Of a stretch of DNA of 26,878 bases, positions 19,158-26,878 are shown in pieces; the stretch's first letter is position 1; each line of letters starts with the position of its first letter. Both the position numbers and the translations under genes were made by a program. Source of the DNA: Podochytrium sp. JEL0797 (taxonomy: Eukaryota; Chytridiomycota; Chytridiomycetes; Chytridiales; Chytriomycetaceae). The stretch is from assembly GCA_027596195.1 (NCBI GenBank), contig JADGJG010000263.1:1-26878 (forward strand). The letters are read 5' to 3'. The notes beneath the pieces are model-generated. The model searched no databases and was not told the origin of the DNA. It was given only the letters and a program-made list of their open reading frames with translations.

Positions 19158-19907
19158 ATGACACCCCTTCGCCGCTCCACCCGCACCCCCAAGCCGGTCA
19201 TCAAATGGATTCCACCTCAACCAACGCATCAGAAACTTTCTGAAACGGCAGATTCGAATTCAGCCGCCTCGCCAGAATCGGACTCCGACGACGAAAAAAT
19301 CGAAGACACTCCACCCGCCTCCCCACTCGTGAATCTTCCCATCGAAGTCCTGCAGTCGATCCTTTCTTTCGCTGTCAAGCATCCAAACCAGTTGATTCGC
19401 ATGACGCGTTTGTGCTCCGCGTTCCATCAGAGTGTCAAAACACACCCCCTTTGGCGCGAGCTTCTTGTCGAGTGGGAGATTCCCTTCAAAGAGCCTGTCC
19501 GATTGAATCGCGACTATCACCAAAAGTGGAGATACGCGGTCCTCAAGGCGGCAAAGGAAGACTGTGAGAGTTGTGACCGTCATGCGTTCGCCATGGGTCG
19601 CAACAGTGCCCAGGAATTCCGCCGTCGCCTTTGCAAGGGTTGCTTTGTTGCTGAATTTTCAGCATTCAAGGTCGACCATGCGGCTGCTTATGCCAGATAT
19701 GCCCGTGCGGAGCTGACTCAGAAGGAAAGTACCGCGTTGGTCGGCAAAGCGATCCTTTCGGCGACGGTGCATCACACCACCACCCACAGCAGATCTACAT
19801 ATCGCTACAAAGGTCGCGGTCACTACACTTACGCGACTTATCATTTCCCAAAGGATGAAGTGATGATGTTGCGCGACTTTGTGAAGCCTGTTGACTGGAA
19901 GTTGTGA
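19158..19907 (+). CDS. F-box protein with a Cys4 motif
   Basis: A single exon of 249 residues from MTPLRRSTRTPKPVIKW. Residues 60-110 form an F-box: LVNLPIEVLQSILSFAVKHP, then RLCSAFHQSVKTHPLW. F-box proteins bind Skp1 and recruit substrates to SCF ubiquitin ligases. Past the F-box, CESC and CKGC are separated by about 25 residues (DRHAFAMGRNSAQEFRRRL), likely a treble-clef zinc site. The C-terminus is rich in His, Tyr and Thr (HHTTTHSRSTYRYKGRGHY). The frame is open upstream to 18948, but those ATGs overlap the poly(A) region of the previous gene, so 19158 is preferred. The target is unknown. Poly(A) signal AATAAA at 19968-19973. Confidence 0.8.
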   Translation: MTPLRRSTRTPKPVIKWIPPQPTHQKLSETADSNSAASPESDSDDEKIEDTPPASPLVNLPIEVLQSILSFAVKHPNQLIRMTRLCSAFHQSVKTHPLWRELLVEWEIPFKEPVRLNRDYHQKWRYAVLKAAKEDCESCDRHAFAMGRNSAQEFRRRLCKGCFVAEFSAFKVDHAAAYARYARAELTQKESTALVGKAILSATVHHTTTHSRSTYRYKGRGHYTYATYHFPKDEVMMLRDFVKPVDWKL

Positions 19908-20352
19908 AGAGTGCTGTATTGCGAGAAGGATGAGAGTTGCATGAGAGTTGTCCTCTTTTTTTTGTTGAATAAAGAGGGTTAAATTGGTCACGCGTTTCCT
20001 TGAACGCTACAAGTGCAGCCAAAATCCCTCCACGCTTTCTGTCTTTACCGCTGCGTTATGGCTCAAGGGCATGCATCTTGCAAGACCTGAAAAGGAGGTA
20101 CATGGATAGAATCTTGGTAGTGATCAACGAAACTCTGAAGCTGGCACGCTGCTCATTTGCTTAATTGTAAAAGAAGAACAATATCAAATATTGTGTTTCT
20201 TTATTACTCAAATAAAACGTACGTTCATTTCGCCCTCGTGGAAGTAGATTTGAAAAGTGGGCAAAACAAAAAACCCCGAAAAGCCATCGCTTTGCCCACC
20301 TGCCCCCACAAACCAACCTTCACCCCGACCACCCACTCCCATCGGAACCCAC
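19908..20352. other. intergenic before ORMDL
   Basis: The 3' end of the F-box gene (AATAAA at 19968-19973) and the promoter region of the ORMDL gene. No other gene is seen. Confidence 0.4.
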
Positions 20353-21078
20353 ATGGAATCTTTCAGCAACACAAACTCATCGTGGCCAAGCCTCCGAGGT
20401 GAGCCAGCGGGTTAAATGTCAAAGCTTGGCGCTCACTCCCTCCCCCCAACAAGGCGCCATCCCAACCAACGTTTTTGTCCTCATCCTGATTCGAGTACTT
20501 CTCGGCATGGTCCCCGGCATAACGACTGAGGCCGCATGGACCATCACGAATCTGATCTACTATGGCGTATGTTGTTGTTGGGGGCCAAACTGTGTAATCG
20601 AAGCAGGTTCTCACACACCACCAACACCTGCAGGTCACCTTCCTCATGTTCCACTGGCTTCTCGGAACACCATTCGCGCTGAACCAGGGGGAATTCGAGG
20701 AGCAAACATTGTGGGAACAAATGGACCACGGAGTGCCGTTTACGCCGGCAAAGAAATACTTGACGATTATCCCCATCTGTCTGTGAGTTTTGAAGAGGAC
20801 GAACACAAGAACGGAGAATGCTCACTTTTCTCGCATCTCCACAACAGGTTCCTCCTCGGCACACATTATAGTCATTATGACCTCTCCACCTTTTCAATCA
20901 ACATTATCGCGCTTGTCATTGTTTTGATTCCCAAATTTCCGTCCATGGTGAGCCCAAAACTTGCATTTTTCTCCGGCGGGGGCTTGTCCGCGACTTCTTG
21001 TTGACACAAAAACACGCTCGACAGCACAAGGTCCGAATCTTTGGCATCAATTATCAACGAGGATCGAATACGGACTAG
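20353..21078 (+). CDS. ORM1: ORM/ORMDL family sphingolipid regulator
   Basis: Five exons, 20353-20398, 20454-20566, 20634-20782, 20848-20947 and 21025-21078, join in phase to 153 residues, the usual ORMDL length. Family hallmarks: NTNSSWPSLRG at the start, then WTITNLIYYG, HWLLGTPF, LWEQMDHGVPFTPAKKYLTI, IPICLFLLGTHYSHYD and the end HKVRIFGINYQRGS. ORM proteins are ER-membrane proteins that bind serine palmitoyltransferase and inhibit it in step with ceramide level. Introns are 55, 67, 65 and 77 bp with GTGAG or GTATGT donors. The N-terminal Ser-rich extension phosphorylated in yeast Orm1/2 is absent; the form resembles animal ORMDL. The symbol is by family and the exact orthology is not settled. 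The gene converges on DNAAF4, 115 bp apart. Confidence 0.95.
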
Positions 21079-21193
21079 CAGTATTGGATATTGATTCAGG
21101 AACAGCTGAGCGGAACGGGCGTGGGGGGGTCATGAAATTGCATGAGAATGAGAATACATCGAAAATCTGGGCAGTCTTTTTTTTATATTCCCA

Positions 21194-23214
21194 TTATCTC
21201 CCCCCAACACTCTGCATCAAACTCTCCCAATCCGCCTTCACCTCCGCATTCTTGGGATCCAACCCCACCGCCACCTCATAATCCTTCGCGGCCTTGTCGA
21301 CCTCACCCATCTTGACCATCGCCGCCGCACGTCTCACGAGCAATTTGACACGTGTCGCGTTGAAGGCGGGCACGTGCGGCATCTGTTTCATGGGGTCGCG
21401 GTCCATTTTGCGGTCGTGTTCTGTGGTGAGGAGGTCGAGGGCTAAGGTGCAGTCTTGGATGCAGGAGGGGTAGGTGGAGAGTTTGAGGTGGCAGATGGCG
21501 CGGTTTGTGAGACAGCTTTTTTTTGTTGTTTTTTCTGAGTTTTTTTTTCGTCGCGGAAAATACTTTGAGGGGACGGCGACTCACGCTATCAAAGTAGGCT
21601 CAATTTCCAATGCGGCCGTGTACGCGTTGATGGCGGCTTGCAAGTTGCCCGTTTTGAAAAAGGCGTTGCCCTTGTCCTTCAAAAAGAAGGCTATTTTGCG
21701 CGGGAGCAAAAAAATCAGTCTCAACACTTCTCTCAGCCCACATTCGCGGACGACAGGGGGGCAAAGAATAATGCGTTACTCACGATTTTTTTCATCTGCA
21801 GAGACGGGATCGTACAGCGTGTCGACTCGAGATTTGGAATCCTTTTCCCAAGCTTGGTTGATGCGGTGCACCCATTTCGCTGCGACACAAGAAAAAGTTA
21901 GTCAGGGGAGTTCGCTCCCATTCGCCCAACAAAACAAACTCCTAACCATCTTCTGTTTCGCGAGCCGTAGAAGTCGGTAGCAGCCCGCGACTCGTGAATT
22001 TGAACCGAATCGTGCCGGATTCACGCGGTTGCGGTTTCGAGCTGCCTTTGAGTTCTAATTCTCGTTTTTATCAGCCATCCGGACGTGAAGAATAAAAAAA
22101 CTCTCACTCAACTGTCCATTTCCTTACGCACTTTGGCTCGAATTTCGTCCATGTCGAGGTCGTCTTCTGAGTCGTCGCTGAGATCATCTGCGGGTGCTGC
22201 GACTGGTTCGATTGCTAATTCGCGAAATTGCTAACTGAGTCCAAAATCCTTTGATGAGAAGGGAGGGAGGGATGGAATTTACCATCGGACGCGTCAAAGA
22301 TTGCTGAATCGGTTCGATTCGTTTCCGCCGGTTGCTTGACTTCCTCTTCGGAATTCAACTTCGCCATGATTCCATCCGCCTGTGAATCCGGCTTCAGTTC
22401 ACGCACAGTACTACGACTCGACTCGATTTTCTGTTGAGCCATTTGTTTCTTCCATTGCTGGATTCCCTCCTACAAAAAATGCAAAAAATCAACTACTGTA
22501 CAAAAATAACAGAGTTGAAACAACAGAATTCTCCAAAATCAAAAACCTCCGCGATCCGTTTTTCCTCCGCCTTCATCTCATCAATCCGCTCTTTCTCGGC
22601 CCGCTCGATCGTAATCTGTTCTTGAATCAACCTGTAGTGTTCTTCGCGTTTTTTGATGGCCTTGGCCTCCCTTTGCTATTTGTCCAAACAATTATGTAAA
22701 ACGAATAAATAATGTTTGTAAGAAACGATTAATGGAATCGAAAACCGTACCTTTGCAACGCGTGCGAGTTCCCGCGTAAACGCATCCTCGCGACGCGTCC
22801 GGACCTCCAAAGGAGTCAAATTCACCGCGTTCAACGATCCCCACAGTTTCGGATCAACCTTCAAAAACGAAAAAAAATAAACAACCCACGACGCATAAAG
22901 GGAAGGGAAATTCACCTTCTTCATGCTAAACTTGACACACCCGTCCCCAACCACAGCCTCCGACTCTTCAGGGTCAATCGCATGCAACAAATCTGTTTCG
23001 TAAAAGAAGGGTGGGAAGTTGATTTTGATGTACAAGTCGTTTGCTGTGCGAAGTGCGATTTGTTGTGGTGAGCTGTCAAAAACGAAACGCGTTCCTGAGC
23101 ATCGAACGAACCGTAAATGTCGGCCTTATCGGCTTTGACGCCGTTGAGAGGAACTGAGACGAGTACTCGGTCGGCGGTTTCGGTGAAATCTTGTTGTTTG
23201 ATGACGATGGGCAT
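21194..23214 (-). CDS. DNAAF4: dynein axonemal assembly factor 4 (DYX1C1), CS plus TPR protein
   Basis: Ten exons join in phase to 462 residues: 23214-23112, 23043-22916, 22858-22751, 22675-22547, 22469-22283, 22214-22113, 22054-21947, 21879-21784, 21690-21585 and 21515-21194. The N-terminus is a p23-like CS domain (VLVSVPLNGVKADKADIY, YIKINFPPFFYE, KLWGSL). A charged coiled coil follows (QREAKAIKKREEHYRLIQEQ and on). Then GTIRFKFTSRGLLPTSTARE fits the conserved block before the TPRs. The C-terminal TPR domain begins FFLKDKGNAFFKTGNLQAAI and ends AAKDYEVAVGLDPKNAEV. DNAAF4 acts in the cytoplasm with Hsp90-type chaperones to preassemble dynein arms of motile cilia, so this organism should make flagellated cells. 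Acidic insertion near residues 220-245 (DDLSDDSEDDLDMDE). The donor after exon 6 is GTTGAG. Confidence 0.92.
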
Positions 23215-23568
23215 TTCTTTGTTTTGTCTGTCAAAAAAATCAGGCGAGGACCAAGAAAGTTCTTTGGGTATTATGATCCCCCAGTCGCGCGTCGAGTTGG
23301 GAATCCAATCAATCGCGTCGCTGACGTCTCACACGGGGCAGGGGTGATAAGTCGAGAATGCGCGTTCGTGTCCCTCACATCTCTCGGAACATTCGAGATT
23401 TTGTTTCCCGGCATCGAATCTCCGCAACTTCATTTTGCAACACAATATTAATAAGCATGAGGAATCCATTAAGAACGATATACGCAGTACATCCAAAGCA
23501 TATTCACGAATCGTATCGCAGCAAACAAAAAACCAAGAAGCCCACAAACCCAACCACCTCAAAAACCC
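23215..23568. other. intergenic between Fis1 and DNAAF4
   Basis: About 350 bp with no recognised gene; likely holds the Fis1 3' region and the DNAAF4 promoter, both on the minus strand. Confidence 0.4.
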
Positions 23569-24256
23569 TCAATGCTTCTTGGCTCCACCAAAAAAAGCTA
23601 ACCCGATCGCCGCCAGCGAGGCCACCACTCCCCCGACAATCGCCATCCCGACGAGTCCGTCCGTGCGCACCTTGTCGTCAATCAGGGTGCGGAGTTGCAA
23701 CGATTGCGCGTTCGTTGGTTCCATTTGGAGGAGGATTTCGTTGAATTTGCGGGCTTCGACTAGTTGGGGTTGGAATTCATGGGGGGTGAGTATTCAAGCC
23801 ACGTTTGTTGTGATTCGTCATTCGATTCGATTTCGTTCACGCACCATAGTTTGCCAACTTGTAGTTCCCGATCGACAAGTAGTACAGACACTCTCTTCTG
23901 CGGGCGGGGTTCTCCTTGTAAAGCTCTGCGGTTGGTTTTTTGATTACAATTGAGCGAGCCAGCCCTTTCGAATCCAATATGCATCCCCCGCTCACCATGC
24001 AACAGCTGCAGCCCGGCCTCGTGGTCTCTTCTGAGTCCCGACTTGACGAGGGTGTAAGCGTAGTCGAATTTGGTCTGGGGAGAGAGTCGGTTTGCGTCGA
24101 GTTGTTTCTTATATTCTGCGCGGAGGTTCTGTTCCGTGTGAGTGAGGGGTGCGGTGTAAGCGGTGCCAGTTGAGACCAAAGGGCAATGGGAGAGACCTGG
24201 ATGTCCTCCTGGGAGGCTTTTGTGTGCAGATCCACGAGGAAGTCTTGTTTTGACAT
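23569..24256 (-). CDS. FIS1: mitochondrial fission protein Fis1
   Basis: Four exons, 24256-24197, 24128-23996, 23925-23845 and 23759-23569, give 154 residues, the normal size. The TPR-like bundle is recognised from [43 protein letters not shown] and [16 protein letters not shown]. The C-terminus is a tail anchor: [20 protein letters not shown], then [10 protein letters not shown]. Fis1 sits in the outer mitochondrial and peroxisomal membranes facing the cytosol and, with adaptors, recruits the dynamin Dnm1 for division. The first intron has an unusual GTCTCT donor; I accept it because the join ([14 protein letters not shown]) is in phase and family-like, but the junction is the least sure. 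Other introns are 70 and 85 bp. Confidence 0.94.
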
Positions 24257-24305
24257 GATTTATTTTTGGATCTGTCGAATCGCAACTTCCCTTTAAAAAC
24301 TTTAC

Positions 24306-24464
24306 TCAAAGTCGAACGGTGGCCACAAATGCATCATCCACACCCCTCCCATCCAAGGATTCTCGAGCTTCATTTGAAATTGAATCGTCATCCTCGTCAT
24401 CCGTTCCAAAATACTTAATCAAACAGCCCCGCCGAGACAAGCGATCCGCACGGGGATAAGCCAT
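24306..24464 (-). CDS. possible small acidic ORF, not recognised
   Basis: A 52-residue frame begins MAYPRADRLSRRGCLIKYFG and continues with an acidic run (TDDEDDDS) to a TGA at 24308-24306. The frame is open further upstream to about 24518 (including NPRENSQNLL). The composition looks protein-like, and it sits between Fis1 and GPI8 on the same strand. It could be the last exon of a small gene, or chance. No family was recognised and no upstream exon was placed with confidence. Confidence 0.3.
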   Translation of the reverse strand: MAYPRADRLSRRGCLIKYFGTDDEDDDSISNEARESLDGRGVDDAFVATVRL

Positions 24465-24638
24465 TAGCAAATTCTGCGAATTCTCGCGCGGATTGGTCGA
24501 ATCGTCGCAGAACGATCAAATGTGGGTACAGGGTACCCCATTTCATTCCATTAGAATGAACGATATTTCTATGCGAAGAAACGCGCCGACGCGTTTAACA
24601 AATTCGCAATTCGTTTTATGCTTCTATTCAAGTTTGCG

Positions 24639-26078
24639 TCACAACGACCCCAACACCCCGACTCCCACCAAAAACGCACCCAACGCGAAACAAAACGGCG
24701 CATTCACGAGGTATGGTTGCGGAGACACGGTCCGCAGATTGCTTTGGCTTCTTGGCTCGTCGTCGTTATGTTTGTGGTTTGCAGTTTGGGCAGAAGCAAA
24801 CGAGACGGGCGGGTCTGGGAGCTGGTTGGACGATTGAGAAGCCGCGCTTCTGTAGCCAGAGTGTGTCAGTTCAATGCTTTGCACGCCGCCGAAAAAGTCC
24901 GTCACGAGGGCCTTGCATGGGAATAATTAAAAAGTCAGATTCCCCCTCCTACAAAATCACTTTTGGACTCACATTTTCAATCCCCCTCGGAAACAAATCT
25001 GTCCGAATCCCCGGATTCGACAACATGACTTTCGGGTTATACGTGTCAAACAAATTCGCGAGCGTATTCTTATCCTGCCGCTCGAGTTTTTCCAACGTTT
25101 CCAGGTTCGAGTAGGTCCACCGGTCAATCACGGCCGTGCCAATTTCAGAGTCGTGGTGGTGCGAGTAAGAGGATTCTCCCACGAGACTCGAAGCAGCGGC
25201 GACCACGTTGGGGGAGTAGATGTGTTTGTACATGGAGGCGGCTTGACAGGTGTCGATCATGAAAAATATTTCGTTGTATCTGGGGTTGTTGGAACAGGCT
25301 CAGTATGCCGTGATCTCCGAAACACGCGCGAACCTCTTTTTCTCGTGCATCTGGGCAATCGCGTCCCCAATATCGTGACTCCCGAGCTCCTCTGCGTCCT
25401 GAAACTTGAGAAACTCGTTTCCCCCGTGGCCGGTCATGAAGACGAGAATGTTGCTGCGGTCGTCCGTCAACAGCCGTTTCGATCTCGGAACGTGCGATTC
25501 GTGGCGGCCTGGGTTTGTTTCGAATCATCACGTTCAGTTTCGACATATTCTGGGAATAGAGGTCCGGTAATAGAGATAGGTACCCGTCAGCACGCGGATA
25601 AAGCTCTCGACAGTGACTTCGTATCCGCGGTAATCCACTTCTATATTCGAGCCATACAAATCGAGCAACCGGCCAGCGTTGTTGTAGACGGTGGCGGGAA
25701 AGTGGTTCCGCGGGTTGCAGCTGACATCGTCAGCGAGCATGAGGATGATGTTGGAGTCGGGGATGCCGAGGCGTTTGACGGTGCTTTGGCCACAATCGGT
25801 GCATGGACAATTGGGTTCGTTAGCCGAGATCTTCTAGGACAGCTGCCCTACCGATACATGGACAGGGTGTTTGCAATGTGTCTGTAGTTGAACCAGAAGC
25901 GCGAGGTGCACACGAGAACAGCCCAGTTGTTTGTGTGGCCCTGGGATCCCTTTGTGCCGAGGAAGTTGGCGGCAAGGGCATCGGCAGCCTCCATCGAGTG
26001 CACCTCGTGTGCGGTCGGAGAGTGTGCGAGCGCGCTGAGTGCGGAGAGTGCGAGGAGGCCCGCAAATGAAAAGCGCAT
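24639..26078 (-). CDS. GPI8: GPI-anchor transamidase catalytic subunit GPI8/PIG-K
   Basis: Five exons, 26078-25852, 25783-25584, 25508-25334, 25279-24973 and 24911-24639, give 393 residues, normal for the family. [18 protein letters not shown] is a signal peptide. The caspase-like C13 protease fold shows [30 protein letters not shown], the catalytic His in FMTGHGG and the catalytic Cys in [10 protein letters not shown]. The C-terminus ends in one membrane helix ([18 protein letters not shown]) after a polar linker. In the ER the enzyme cleaves the C-terminal signal of proteins and attaches the GPI anchor, in complex with Gaa1, Gpi16, Gpi17 and Gab1. Introns are 68, 75, 54 and 61 bp. Confidence 0.96.
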
Positions 26079-26454
26079 TTTCGAATGGTTTTCTGATGTC
26101 GCGTTGAACCACCCGAATTCACTACCTCTTTCTACCCTTACTCATGCGTGTTCATACCCAGTTCATACCCAACCACCAACTCGCGAATCAGTCACTGACT
26201 GTGACCCAATACACCCGTGAGGGATGCATCCCTCTGTAACCCGCCGCGTCCTTTCGTTTAAAAGATTCACGCCGGGATCGACACGGGGGAGAAATCATTC
26301 CACTGCACTGACTGCGATGCTTTCTATGTAGTTATGGAAGGAATATCTCAGGAATCAAGCCTTCCAAATGTTCAACGGGTTTCTAATTCTGTATTTGTAC
26401 ATGCATTTATTTACAAACGCGTCCAACAACAAAGTGAAATTAAAAAATAAAAAA
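26079..26454. other. intergenic, GPI8 promoter side
   Basis: About 375 bp with no recognised gene; it separates the GPI8 start from the 3' end of the broken AceTr copy. Confidence 0.4.
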
Positions 26455-26878
26455 TTAATATCCCAACCCGACCTCCAAAGGCACCCCCGGCGTCTCCTCA
26501 TCCTTCTCTGGTTCAGCCACCGCCTGCGCATTCACCGGAAACATGGGAACATCGATAATCCCTGCCCAAAGCCCATGCGCAGCCGTCCACCAGGCCAACA
26601 ACGCGGTCGTAAATCCAAAGAATCTCATCATGCTGTTGGTGCGTTCAGGGTCAATAGGTACGAGAGTCCCGCGATTGCTTGGATGCCGTACGTCATGAGA
26701 AGGGAGAAGATCATGAGAATGTTGATGTAGTTGGTTTTGACTTGGATACCGTATGTCATGAGAAGCGAGAAGCGGGGAAGCGACTAGTTAGCGAATTCGG
26801 TTCCTCACGCACATGTTAAAAGCACTTACCAAAAGTGAAAAAGGTCCAACCCAAGTTAAAGAATCCAAGGGCAGCTTG
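26455..26878 (-). pseudogene. AceTr copy at the right edge, damaged and cut by the window end
   Basis: From the window edge, AALGFFNLGWTFFTF ends at a GTAAGT donor (last exon base 26830). The next exon should open with a VMLLSN-like stretch. Instead a second copy of the FSLLMTYGIQ segment precedes VKTNYINILMIFSLLMTYGI, and no AG gives the right phase. After GLSYLL the frame is lost by an indel (the stop falls just before MMRFFGF), and MMR-FFGF also lacks the Val-Ser of MMRVSGFFGF. In the shifted frame FFGFTTALLAWWTAAHGLW, then DVPMFPVNAQAVAEPEKD, run to a TAA at 26457-26455. It belongs with the subfamily at 11718/12969. It is likely a pseudogene, though assembly error is possible. Confidence 0.8.

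Noticed and set aside
1..26878. tRNA, rRNA or CRISPR arrays
   Set aside because: No cloverleaf-type or rRNA sequence was recognised by eye, and there are no evenly spaced short repeats. CRISPR is not expected in a eukaryote.

Overview
The window is nuclear DNA from a eukaryote, most likely a flagellated (zoosporic) fungus of chytrid type. The evidence is many short introns (mostly 54-95 bp, a few 160-290 bp), fungal-style genes (GPR1/FUN34/YaaH transporters, an ORM protein, Fis1), TATA boxes about 45-65 bp ahead of several starts, and a gene for DNAAF4, a dynein-arm assembly factor kept only by lineages with motile flagella. The species cannot be named from the sequence. Where splicing is described, I placed exon joins by hand from GT/AG sites, reading phase and family conservation.

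Left part (1-5350): the 3' end of an hAT-type transposase gene, then three tandem GPR1/FUN34/YaaH (AceTr, acetate/succinate transporter) genes, all on the minus strand. The first two lie in near-identical units offset by 1771 bp. Each of these units carries an imperfect fold-back element of about 260 bp. The first copy has a frameshift in its tail, and the second has a tail like the third.

Housekeeping block (6000-9650), all minus strand: ribosomal protein eL42, a small CHY zinc-finger protein built from six exons, and the RNA polymerase I subunit Rpa43.

Carboxylate block (10650-18950): four intact AceTr genes (two of them divergent about a shared promoter), two decayed AceTr relics, and two tandem MFS transporters of the monocarboxylate (SLC16-like) family that share a promoter motif. 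Together these suggest a locus specialised in uptake or export of short carboxylic acids such as acetate; the substrates are inferred from family membership.

Right part (19100-26100): an F-box protein with a Cys4 motif and ORMDL (sphingolipid control) on the plus strand; then DNAAF4, Fis1 (mitochondrial and peroxisomal fission) and GPI8/PIG-K (GPI-anchor transamidase) on the minus strand. At the right edge another AceTr copy, broken, runs out of the window. In all about eleven intact, damaged or relic AceTr sequences lie in 27 kb, which is the most striking property of the window.
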